DNA of 64,000 nucleotides from Temperatibacter marinus. GTDB taxonomy: Bacteria > Pseudomonadota > Alphaproteobacteria > Sphingomonadales > Kordiimonadaceae. The DNA lies in contig NZ_CP123872.1 of NCBI RefSeq assembly GCF_031598375.1, positions 992,001-1,056,000 on the forward strand. The letters are read 5' to 3'. Position 1 is the stretch's first letter, and the number at the start of each line of letters is the position of its first letter. Below, in pieces: positions 9,567 through 17,335 of this stretch. The translations under genes and the position numbers were made by a program. The notes below the pieces were generated by a model. It did not search any database. It saw nothing but the letters and a program-made list of their open reading frames with translations, and was not told where the DNA came from.

Positions 9567-10403
9567 CTACTGACTTTGAATGAACTCTTCATGAGTATAT
9601 CCGGAAAAAGGAATTCTATGAAAGGACATTCCCTCTAATGGAACTGGTTTTGCGTATTTTGATAATATTGCTGTCAATAAACCCTTCTTTTTTAGGTCAA
9701 CAAGGCCTTTATTGAGGGATGACAGCATCTTTCTTCCAGTTTCAGAATCATTACAAGCAAAATGCGTGGTGATTTCAGTGATCAATAAATTCGGATTATA
9801 TGTATAATTTGAGTAGTCTGCTTTATCCATTATAAGGCCTTGATCAGGATTCCACCCAATGATGTAATCCGCTCTTTTACGCATCAACATCTTCGATGAA
9901 ACAAGATCATTGTTCGTGAAAAAAAGATTAATGTTATAAGATCCAAACATAGTTTCTGGTCTAAATGTTTGATTGGAAACCAACTTAGGCAATTTCTGAA
10001 TATCTTCAATTGTCTTCAGTGAGGGGGACTCTTTCCTGTGGTAAATATAAGCACTCACCACATCCACGGGTATACTATAAACTATAGAAATCTTGCTCTC
10101 GGGCAGAAAGAAACGCTCTACTCCCCGAGGGGAGACCGGAAAAAAGCATGAGTCTTTATTGTCTTGCAAATTTCTAATGGCACGATTTGTATAATTTGGC
10201 TCTATCTTTATGGGAACGTCAGAGCGTGATTGTAGATAACGCAGCAAGCGTCCATAACCGCCCGTCAGGTTTCTCTCCAGACGATTATCTTGGAAAAAAG
10301 TATAAATTATCCCCGTCTTATCTTCAGCGGTCGACGATGATGTAAAAAGGCATATTAGGATTATAATTCTGAATATCATGGACCATACTGTAGCGATGTT
10401 CAT
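9567..10403 (-). CDS. Periplasmic solute-binding-like protein, paralog 1 (family 3 type)
   Basis: A 278-residue secreted protein (hydrophobic signal, about residues 8-26) resembling the extracellular solute-binding protein family 3 fold, of the kind often annotated as transporter substrate-binding domain or TIGR02285-like. Shared marks with its two neighbours are NRLERNLTGGYGRLLRY, a SCFFP motif, a Y-N-P-N-L then TT..C segment, and a C-terminal LxxLxxxG helix. Two conserved cysteines (in CFFP and HFACND) could form a disulfide. No ABC permease or ATPase gene is nearby. It starts 16 bases after paralog 2, so the two form an operon. Confidence 0.7.
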   Translation of the reverse strand: MNIATVWSMIFRIIILICLFTSSSTAEDKTGIIYTFFQDNRLERNLTGGYGRLLRYLQSRSDVPIKIEPNYTNRAIRNLQDNKDSCFFPVSPRGVERFFLPESKISIVYSIPVDVVSAYIYHRKESPSLKTIEDIQKLPKLVSNQTFRPETMFGSYNINLFFTNNDLVSSKMLMRKRADYIIGWNPDQGLIMDKADYSNYTYNPNLLITEITTHFACNDSETGRKMLSSLNKGLVDLKKKGLLTAILSKYAKPVPLEGMSFHRIPFSGYTHEEFIQSQ

Positions 10404-10419
10404 GTCATTTGAAAACTAT

Positions 10420-11247
10420 TTATCGTCGCTCATCATCGGACGAATTTCTAAAATGAGGCAATCTTGAATAATGCTCTGATCCCGCAACAGCCGGTTGAGA
10501 AAATTCTGACATCAGCGCTTTCATTTTTCCTGACTGTTGAAGATCAATAATGAGTTTATTCGCTTGATTCATAAAATGTTCTGTCTTTTCAGTTCTTTTA
10601 CAAATAATCGCCGTGGTACTTTCAAAAAATAAAAAGTCTGGATCAAAAGTATACTCTTTGAAATTGATCGCCCGCATGCTCAACGCTATATCAGGCATGA
10701 ATGTAATCATATAATTTACACGCCCATTCACAAGCATCCGAATATTGTTTGAATCTGACGGCGCTTTGACCAATTGATTTTGCTTGATATTTGGAAAATA
10801 TCTCTTCACCAGAACTTTTCGGATGACACTGAATGTTTTACCTTTCATATCCTTAAGGGAAGAAACTAAAGGCATGCCTTTGCGGCTGATCACGCGGCCC
10901 GTCACAACATCAACTGGAACGCTAATTAGACTATTTGATTGCGAGAATTGCCCTGGGAAAAAAACATCTAATCCTGTATTGGCCATAGGAAAGAAACAGA
11001 TATTACCCTGCCCCCTTTCAAAGTTTTTCAACGCGCGCGCTAAAAAGGTAGGACGAACAATTACAGGGCTATCGACGTGATCTCGTACATATCGAACGAT
11101 CTTTCCATAATCTCCGTTTAGCTGTGTGTCCATGCGTTCCGGTTGAAGAAAAGAATGGATTGTAATAACCTTATCTTTGGTCTGCTGCGCCCAAGCCGAT
11201 AGATCAACGAAGGTAACAAGGATCAAAAAGGCCATTAAAAATTTCAT
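10420..11247 (-). CDS. Periplasmic solute-binding-like protein, paralog 2
   Basis: A 275-residue secreted protein with a clear signal peptide (hydrophobic core about residues 3-18, AWA cleavage). It is the most diverged of the three paralogs: the N-terminal motif reads MDTQLNGDYGKIVRYV, the first cysteine motif is ICFFP, and the second cysteine is in AIICKRT. The segment YTFDPDFLFFESTT matches the Y-x-P-x-L-x-x-x-E-x-T-T pattern of the others. The fold resembles amino-acid-type periplasmic binding proteins. It lies 111 bases after paralog 3 and 16 before paralog 1. The function is unknown; a sensor or scavenging role is as possible as transport. Confidence 0.7.
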   Translation of the reverse strand: MKFLMAFLILVTFVDLSAWAQQTKDKVITIHSFLQPERMDTQLNGDYGKIVRYVRDHVDSPVIVRPTFLARALKNFERGQGNICFFPMANTGLDVFFPGQFSQSNSLISVPVDVVTGRVISRKGMPLVSSLKDMKGKTFSVIRKVLVKRYFPNIKQNQLVKAPSDSNNIRMLVNGRVNYMITFMPDIALSMRAINFKEYTFDPDFLFFESTTAIICKRTEKTEHFMNQANKLIIDLQQSGKMKALMSEFSQPAVAGSEHYSRLPHFRNSSDDERR

Positions 11248-11358
11248 TGTTTACTCTTTTAACTAAGGTGGATGAAAACAGAGGACTTATTATCCCATAA
11301 ACCTTCGAAACCAAAAATGACTATAGAGTATTTTTAAGCCTGAATGCGACAAAAAGAT

Positions 11359-12195
11359 TTACTCAACTGGCTCTAGTTCAATATTAATCCCCGTGAAAGG
11401 ATAGCGAACATAAGAGCGACTTCCATACTCAACCGGATTGGCATGCTTAGAGAGAATGAAACGAATTATCCCGGATGTTTGCAGCTGTTTGATCTGAGCG
11501 TTTATCGTAGACAAGACGGCGTCATTTTCAGGAGTTTTTTTGCAAACAACATGTGTGGTGGTTTCGAAAAACTTGAGGCTAGGATCATATGAAAACTCAG
11601 TAAAATCAAGGTCTTCCGCCATCAATAAATTATCAGGAGCCCACCCAAAAACATAATTGACACGGCGACGCATTAACATATTCATATTTTGACGGTCATT
11701 TCTCACCCTGACCAGTTCAATTGTGTTTAACTTGTCCCCAAATAACGGTTCAACAATACTATCATTCAACACGCCAAATTTGAGACCCTCAACCTGTTCA
11801 AAAGACGTGATCTTAGGAACTGAACTATGACTGAATAAATGTCCCGATATATAGTCGATAGGCAACGAATACCGAACTGATTGCCCCTTCATCGATGGAA
11901 TAAGGACACCAATGGTTTCTGGGGGGCTGGGAAAGAAACACCCGCTGGGGTCATTTTCAAAATTTCGCAGAGCCCGCGTTAAGTAATAAGGCCTCATCTC
12001 AAAATTTTGGGAACTATTTTTTTGAATATACCGCAACAGTCGACCATAGCCGCCTGCTAAATTTGGCTCTAGCCGGTTTTTTTGAATGAAGGTGTGAAGA
12101 ACGATAGGCTTTTTTTGTAAGGAGCTATCTTCTTGGGCCATAGCATATGATGTCAAGAATGACACGGCAATGAGGCTCAAGATCCATTGTTTCAT
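11359..12195 (-). CDS. Periplasmic solute-binding-like protein, paralog 3
   Basis: A 278-residue secreted protein with a signal peptide (about residues 1-20, AMA cleavage). It is close to paralog 1: NRLEPNLAGGYGRLLRY, GCFFPSPPE, YDPSLKFFETTTHVVCKKT, and the C-terminal SKHANPVEYGSRSYVRYPF matches SKYAKPVPLEGMSFHRIPF. It is the first gene of the minus-strand series paralog 3, 2, 1, receptor. The family 3 solute-binding call comes from overall architecture and is not certain. The tandem triplication itself is plain from the sequence. Confidence 0.7.
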   Translation of the reverse strand: MKQWILSLIAVSFLTSYAMAQEDSSLQKKPIVLHTFIQKNRLEPNLAGGYGRLLRYIQKNSSQNFEMRPYYLTRALRNFENDPSGCFFPSPPETIGVLIPSMKGQSVRYSLPIDYISGHLFSHSSVPKITSFEQVEGLKFGVLNDSIVEPLFGDKLNTIELVRVRNDRQNMNMLMRRRVNYVFGWAPDNLLMAEDLDFTEFSYDPSLKFFETTTHVVCKKTPENDAVLSTINAQIKQLQTSGIIRFILSKHANPVEYGSRSYVRYPFTGINIELEPVE

Positions 12196-12536
12196 CGTTT
12201 AACTTTCTCGAATATGCAATCTGTACGAAGTGGTAGAATCATCTGACTATAAATCTACTCCTTCTCAAGTATGAAGCCAAGATTTGCCTTCTCATACCCC
12301 TCTAAAGGTTAAGAATGTCCTAATCTTAGATAAAATGATAGAGGTTCGTGACTTGCTAGTGATGTATTATTGCTGCGCTGCAAGAAAAACTACCGTCTGA
12401 AGGATCAAAACCAAAAGATCTGACTTGCAACAAGCGCTTTGTTCCCATAGTATACGCGCCAAATGGCTCGCTCCAGTCTAGGGTTCCTCTAGTCTAGGGT
12501 TCAGCTAAGTCTAACAATATTATCGTCAGGACTGTC
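12196..12536. promoter_or_regulatory. Divergent control region between paralog 3 and acnB
   Basis: A gap of 341 bases without a coding frame, between divergent genes, so it should hold both promoters. It contains the palindrome AAGCGCTT (12432-12439) inside AACAAGCGCTTTGTT and, nearer acnB, a 12-base direct repeat AGTCTAGGGTTC at 12475-12486 and 12491-12502 (16-base period). I could not assign a well-spaced -35/-10 pair with confidence. Confidence 0.4.
12475..12502 (+). repeat. Direct repeat AGTCTAGGGTTC x2 upstream of acnB
   Basis: Two exact 12-base copies begin 16 bases apart, ending 34 bases before the acnB start. A third, degraded start (AAGTCTAAC) follows. They would lie in the leader or promoter of acnB. 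Confidence 0.6.
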
Positions 12537-15299
12537 ATGAGTTTATATACAGAATATTTAAACGAGATCGAAACACGTCACCTTCAAGGTCTTAACCCAA
12601 AACCGATTGAAACAGGCACGTTGGTCCAAGAATTAATCAACCAGATTAACGACACTGCAAATGAGCACCGCAAACAGTCGCTCGATTTCTTTATCTCGAA
12701 CACTTTGCCTGGCACAACCAGTGCGGCAGGTGTGAAAGCGGCTTTTCTAAAAGAAATCATTCTCAGAATCTCTTCTGTTGAAGAAATATCAGTCGACTTC
12801 GCTTTTGAGCTCTTGTCTCATATGAAAGGGGGGCCTTCTGTAGAGGTTCTGATTGACCTTGCACTGGGCGGTGATGAAAAGATCGCAGCTCAAGCAGCTG
12901 GTATTCTTAAAACTCAGGTTTTCCTCTACGAAGCTGATACAGATCGACTAAAGGCTGCTTTTAAACGCGGTCATGCTGTTGCGATAGATTTACTTGAAAG
13001 CTATGCAAAAGCAGAATTTTTTACAAAACTCCCTGCCATAGAAGAAACCATTGATGTGGTCACTTTTGTATGTGCAGAAGGGGATGTATCCACTGACCTT
13101 CTATCGCCGGGGAACCAAGCTCATTCTCGCTCTGACCGTGAACTGCATGGGAAGTGTATGATTTCCGAAGCAGCTCAAGCTGAAATTCAAGACCTCCAAA
13201 AAAAGCACCCAAATAAGCGCGTGATGTTGGTTGCAGAAAAAGGCACCATGGGTGTGGGGTCTTCTCGCATGTCTGGGGTGAATAACGTTGCCCTGTGGAC
13301 AGGCAAAAAAGCCAGCCCTTATGTTCCTTTTGTGAACATTGCTCCTATTGTAGGGGGAACCAATGGTATCTCTCCAATCTTTTTAACCACTGTAGGGGTG
13401 ACTGGTGGTATTGGTCTTGATCTTAAAAACTGGGTGAAGAAAACTGACGCGAATGGCAACCCAGTTCTAGATGAAAACGGCGACCCTGAACTTCAGCAGG
13501 AATATTCCATTGATACAGGCACTGTGTTGACCATCAACACGAAAGAAAAGAAATTATATGATGCCTCAGGTAAAGAGCTTGCGGATATTTCAAGTGCGCT
13601 GACCCCACAAAAAGTGGAGTTCATCAAAGCAGGCGGCTCATACGCCATCGTCTTTGGTAAAAAGCTACAGAATTTTGCAGCTGCGACACTTGGCATTGAC
13701 CTTCCTTCTGTCTTTGCAGCTTCTAAAGAGATCTCCCATGAGGGACAAGGGCTCACCGCTGTAGAGAAGATTTTCAATAAAAACGCTGTTGGCACAACAC
13801 CTGGCGCCGTTTTGCACGCGGGTTCTGATGCGCGTGTACAAGTGAATATTGTCGGATCACAAGATACAACAGGCTTGATGACCTCCCAAGAACTAGAAGC
13901 AATGGCTGCAACAGTGATATCTCCTGTTGTTGACGGCGCCTATCAATCTGGGTGTCACACGGCATCCGTTTGGGACAGTAAAGCACAGACAAACATTCCA
14001 AAGCTGATGAAGTTTATGAATAAATTTGGCCTGATAACTGCCCGCGACCCTAAAAATTCCTATCACGCCATGACCGATGTCATCCACAAAGTTTTGAATG
14101 ATATCACGGTTGATGACTGGGCTATTATTATTGGTGGCGATAGTCACACACGAATGTCTAAAGGTGTGGCGTTTGGTGCTGATTCAGGAACTGTGGCTCT
14201 GGCACTGGCGACCGGTGAAGCAACCATGCCAATTCCAGAATCAGTCAAAGTTACTTTTAAAGGGGCTTTGAAAGATCATATGGACTTCCGCGACGTGGTT
14301 CATGCAACTCAAGCGCAAATGCTCAAACAATTTGGCGACAATGTTTTCCAGGGCCGTGTTATTGAAGTCCATATTGGAACCCTTCTTTCAGACCAAGCCT
14401 TTACCTTTACGGATTGGACCGCTGAAATGAAGGCAAAAGCCTCTATTTGTATTTCTGAAGATGGCACATTAATCGACTCTCTTGAGATCTCTAAAAGCCG
14501 TATACAGATTATGATAGATAAAGGCATGGATAACGATAAAGGCGTGTTGCAAGGACTTATTGATATTGCTGATAAGCGGATTAATGAAATTAAGTCAGGG
14601 GAAAAACCAGCTCTTACCCCTGACTCTAGTGCCAAATATTTCGCAGAGGTTGTCGTTGACCTTGATGAAATCATAGAACCAATGATTGCGGATCCTGATG
14701 TGAACAATGAAGATGTTTCTAAGCGATATACCCATGATACTATTCGCCCCGTTTCCTTCTACGGTGGTGATAAGAAAGTTGACCTTGGTTTCGTAGGTTC
14801 TTGTATGGTTCATAAAGGCGATATGCAAATTATTGCTCAAATGTTGAGAAACCTTGAAAAGCAAAATGGTTCAGTAACATTTAAAGCGCCGCTCGTCGTT
14901 GCCCCGCCTACATATAATATTGTTGATGAGCTCAAAGCAGAAGGCGACTGGGAAGTCTTACAAAAGTATGCAGGCTTTGAATTTGACGATACTAACCCTA
15001 AAAATGCAGCTCGTACTGACTATGAGAATATCCTCTATCTAGAGCGTCCGGGATGTAACCTCTGCATGGGGAACCAAGAAAAAGCATCAAAAGGCGACAC
15101 CGTCATGGCAACTTCTACCCGTCTATTCCAAGGGCGAGTTGTGGAAGATTCCAATGAGAAAAAAGGGGAGTCCTTGCTCTCTTCAACCCCTGTTGTTGTT
15201 CTTTCAACAATTCTCGGCCGAACACCGACGATTGATGAATATACAGCTGCAGTTGAGGGCATTAACCTTACCAAATTTGCCCCGCCCCTAGCGAGCTAA
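12537..15299 (+). CDS. acnB: Aconitate hydratase B (long form)
   Basis: Interconverts citrate and isocitrate (TCA cycle) and, in this family, can also hydrate 2-methylaconitate. The N-terminal HEAT-like domain (about 1-160) marks AcnB rather than AcnA. The [4Fe-4S] ligands are visible as C756 (VGSCMVHKGD), C840 and C843 (GCNLCMG). Its 920 residues exceed the roughly 865 of the enterobacterial enzyme. The extra length includes a segment of about 80 residues after GLDLKNWVKK, with a D-x-N-G-N-P-V-L-D-E-N-G-D turn and a strand-rich stretch. Many alphaproteobacteria use AcnA instead, so acquisition or retention of AcnB is notable. It is monocistronic with its own terminator. Confidence 0.95.
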   Translation: MSLYTEYLNEIETRHLQGLNPKPIETGTLVQELINQINDTANEHRKQSLDFFISNTLPGTTSAAGVKAAFLKEIILRISSVEEISVDFAFELLSHMKGGPSVEVLIDLALGGDEKIAAQAAGILKTQVFLYEADTDRLKAAFKRGHAVAIDLLESYAKAEFFTKLPAIEETIDVVTFVCAEGDVSTDLLSPGNQAHSRSDRELHGKCMISEAAQAEIQDLQKKHPNKRVMLVAEKGTMGVGSSRMSGVNNVALWTGKKASPYVPFVNIAPIVGGTNGISPIFLTTVGVTGGIGLDLKNWVKKTDANGNPVLDENGDPELQQEYSIDTGTVLTINTKEKKLYDASGKELADISSALTPQKVEFIKAGGSYAIVFGKKLQNFAAATLGIDLPSVFAASKEISHEGQGLTAVEKIFNKNAVGTTPGAVLHAGSDARVQVNIVGSQDTTGLMTSQELEAMAATVISPVVDGAYQSGCHTASVWDSKAQTNIPKLMKFMNKFGLITARDPKNSYHAMTDVIHKVLNDITVDDWAIIIGGDSHTRMSKGVAFGADSGTVALALATGEATMPIPESVKVTFKGALKDHMDFRDVVHATQAQMLKQFGDNVFQGRVIEVHIGTLLSDQAFTFTDWTAEMKAKASICISEDGTLIDSLEISKSRIQIMIDKGMDNDKGVLQGLIDIADKRINEIKSGEKPALTPDSSAKYFAEVVVDLDEIIEPMIADPDVNNEDVSKRYTHDTIRPVSFYGGDKKVDLGFVGSCMVHKGDMQIIAQMLRNLEKQNGSVTFKAPLVVAPPTYNIVDELKAEGDWEVLQKYAGFEFDDTNPKNAARTDYENILYLERPGCNLCMGNQEKASKGDTVMATSTRLFQGRVVEDSNEKKGESLLSSTPVVVLSTILGRTPTIDEYTAAVEGINLTKFAPPLAS

Positions 15300-15327
15300 A
15301 TAGAAAATAGCCTCTCTAAACCTTCTT

Positions 15328-15360
15328 AAAACCCTGGAATTTTTCTCCAGGGTTTTTCTT
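15328..15360 (+). terminator. Rho-independent terminator of acnB
   Basis: Stem ACCCTGG (15331-15337) with CCAGGGT (15347-15353) and a following TTTTTCTTT tract, 30 bases past the acnB stop. Confidence 0.85.
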
Positions 15361-15505
15361 TGCTTATCTCTTTTTTTCTGAATTTATGTTTCTCTACCTC
15401 TCGCACTAGCAGAAAATTTTTAAGGTCTCAGTGTAAATAGTCAGCCTTATTCTGCCCTTTTCTATCAAATTACTGCCTTATTCAGGGCTTTATCATGACA
15501 ATATT

Positions 15506-15522
15506 GGTCAATACTATTGACC
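15506..15522. promoter_or_regulatory. Operator-like palindrome GGTCAAT-N3-ATTGACC
   Basis: A perfect 7-bp inverted repeat with a 3-base centre, in the non-coding stretch between the acnB terminator and the micro-ORF. It lacks a T-tract, so it is not a terminator; size and symmetry suit a dimeric repressor such as a GntR or TetR type. The rest of 15361-15572 shows no gene. Confidence 0.45.
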
Positions 15523-15572
15523 CTGACAGCAAAAGAAGTGTCTGAAAAAAATGAATAAAAAGGATCATAAAA

Positions 15573-15680
15573 ATGACGGATTTCACTCTAATCGACCTTA
15601 TCGCTAGTTTTATACTATTCACCACAGCCATCATGGGGATTGGCTTCACGCATTACCATAGTAATAAATGGTATAAATAA
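15573..15680 (+). CDS. 35-residue single-pass membrane micro-protein (putative)
   Basis: ATG at 15573 opens 35 codons ending TAA at 15678. The sequence is one hydrophobic helix (about residues 5-24, LIDLIASFILFTTAIMGIG) preceded by D3 and D8 and ending in a polar tail (THYHSNKWYK). AAGGA lies 8 bases upstream, a good ribosome-binding spacing. It sits 54 bases before the secreted HExxH gene on the same strand and downstream of an operator-like palindrome. No homolog is known to me; a chance reading frame is possible given its size. Confidence 0.45.
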   Translation: MTDFTLIDLIASFILFTTAIMGIGFTHYHSNKWYK

Positions 15681-15734
15681 TCTACTTTAAACAGTAAGAT
15701 CACCCGAGAGAGAGTTGGGGGAGGTTTTACGACA

Positions 15735-16931
15735 ATGGTTTTACTTAGGGTTTTGACCCTCATGGTCAGCTTTCTTCTGCTTCTTGAAGCTTCTTCCCTT
15801 CGGGCCGAAGAAAGTCCCTACACTGTTATCTATTCTAAAAACTTGCCCGATTGGATTAAAGGCGCGGCTAAATCCCATTTAGAGAAAAGCTTTCATACCT
15901 ATTCACAGGTCTTTTCTATCCAACAAGACACTCCCATCAATATCTTGATAGAATATCACCCAGAAGGGGATCTTTCTTCTGCATATGTCCAAACCAAACA
16001 GGGGATGCGGATCACTTTACGTGGCAGCATCTGGGAAAATAAAAAAACCGAAAAACTAGAACAGCTCCTTGAAAAATTTATCTGGCATGAGGGGTTTCAT
16101 GTTTGGCATATCTTTTATTTTCCTCGAATTAATAAAGGGATTGATAGCTTTCTAATGGAAGGGGCAGCCGAATATTTTCATTGGAAATTTGCAGCCTCTG
16201 ATAAAAATAAAACCCAGGATACTGTTGCTTGGCTTCAAGGGTGCGTGCTGAGCACGGCAGACCGTTCATTAATTAATGTATCAAAATATATTCCAGCCAA
16301 AGCCAACTATCTGTGCGGCGTTTTCATACAGTGGATGCTTGATCAATGGCTGGATCACTATTCAAAAGGGAATCTATCCGTTGAAAAATTATGGCAACAT
16401 TTATTTACCTCCTCTCTCTCTTCTGATTTTAGAGAAAGACAACTCTTAGTCCGAATTTTCAGATATTTAGAATCTAGAGCGGAAACAGCTCATCTTTCAG
16501 AGAAATTACATCAATTTATTTTTGAAGAGGGCTCAATGAGGTGGCAAAAAATGGATGAATATTTTGCTCAAACTGGAATCAATATCAGGCTAAAAAAACT
16601 CGATGAATATCAACCGGACACATTAATTGAAACCATCATCCAAAATATAATTCAAAGAGAATGTACGTCTATTGCGCCGTGGATTTGGTCAGAAAACCGT
16701 GTCAGCACCCTTAATTCTAGATCCTGCGGGCTGCTCTCAAAATTAAATAATGTTAAAACAATCAATGGTGTTATTGTCCCCAAAGATGCCCCGAAAGCTT
16801 TTCTGCTCATCAAGCAGACCTGTGCAGAAAATGGGTATATTCTCCTTGGGCGCGGCAAAAAATTGGCCGCGCTAAAGTTTCAATGCGAAGAGGGTATAAA
16901 ACATCCCCCTGCCGAATTTATCTATGGATAG
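15735..16931 (+). CDS. Secreted HExxH (gluzincin-like) putative metallopeptidase
   Basis: A 398-residue protein with a signal peptide (about residues 1-24, ending LRAEE). The centre carries a zinc-binding HExxH: H118-E119-G-F-H122 within FIWHEGFHVWH, followed 19 residues later by MEGAAEYF with E142 and E146 as candidate third ligands. This is the gluzincin arrangement seen in M1 and similar clans. The rest (about 160-398) has no motif I recognise, with cysteines late in the protein (RECTS, RSCGLL, KQTCAEN, KFQCEEG). It starts after a purine-rich leader (GAGAGAGTTGGGGGAGG). Substrate and true peptidase activity are unknown; some gluzincin-like proteins are inactive. Confidence 0.65.
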   Translation: MVLLRVLTLMVSFLLLLEASSLRAEESPYTVIYSKNLPDWIKGAAKSHLEKSFHTYSQVFSIQQDTPINILIEYHPEGDLSSAYVQTKQGMRITLRGSIWENKKTEKLEQLLEKFIWHEGFHVWHIFYFPRINKGIDSFLMEGAAEYFHWKFAASDKNKTQDTVAWLQGCVLSTADRSLINVSKYIPAKANYLCGVFIQWMLDQWLDHYSKGNLSVEKLWQHLFTSSLSSDFRERQLLVRIFRYLESRAETAHLSEKLHQFIFEEGSMRWQKMDEYFAQTGINIRLKKLDEYQPDTLIETIIQNIIQRECTSIAPWIWSENRVSTLNSRSCGLLSKLNNVKTINGVIVPKDAPKAFLLIKQTCAENGYILLGRGKKLAALKFQCEEGIKHPPAEFIYG

Positions 16932-16938
16932 AACGACT

Positions 16939-17235
16939 TTATATGGTCCCCGTGCATTCCATGCTAAGGGCGTGAATTTGACCACTTCGCACTTCTTCCT
17001 TTAAGGCTGCGTTCACGAGCCGCTGACAGTGCACACGGCCTTTCCCATTAAAGAGTTCACTCACAATAATGACGTGAAAATGACTCTCACGGTCACCGTC
17101 TGGATTTCCTGCGTGGCCAGCATGACTTGCACTGTCATCAATGACCTTTAAATCAGCCGGATTAAGAGCCGCTGATAATTTTTCTACTATTTTTTGCCCT
17201 ACAGGGCCCAATTCTATGTGATCAGATGTTGCCAT
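16939..17235 (-). CDS. BolA family protein
   Basis: A 98-residue BolA/IbaG-type protein. BolA proteins pair with monothiol glutaredoxins around [2Fe-2S] clusters and may bind DNA. Family marks are the SHFHVIIVSELFNGKGRVHCQRLV core, with conserved His and the F-x-G-x-x-x-V-x-R/Q-H segment, and an upstream DDSASHAGHAG loop. It is convergent with the HExxH gene (7-base gap) and divergent from cobS. BolA next to cobST is a recurrent alphaproteobacterial arrangement. Confidence 0.92.
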   Translation of the reverse strand: MATSDHIELGPVGQKIVEKLSAALNPADLKVIDDSASHAGHAGNPDGDRESHFHVIIVSELFNGKGRVHCQRLVNAALKEEVRSGQIHALSMECTGTI

Positions 17236-17335
17236 TTCGCACTCCTAAGCCTAGGTTATGGAGAAATTAATATACCCATAGATAGGAGCACCCTGTCTTC
17301 AGGACAAGGGTTGAAAGAGACTAGAGGATAGTTTT

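Noticed and set aside
15551-15607. 18-codon reading frame beginning at an ATG just before the micro-ORF
   Set aside because: It is hydrophilic, without a well-placed ribosome-binding site, and overlaps the better micro-ORF in another frame.
17291-17310. Bulged CCCTGTC/GACAAGGG hairpin before cobS, considered as a cobalamin riboswitch part
   Set aside because: The 100-base gap is too short for a cobalamin riboswitch and has no B12-box-like sequence.
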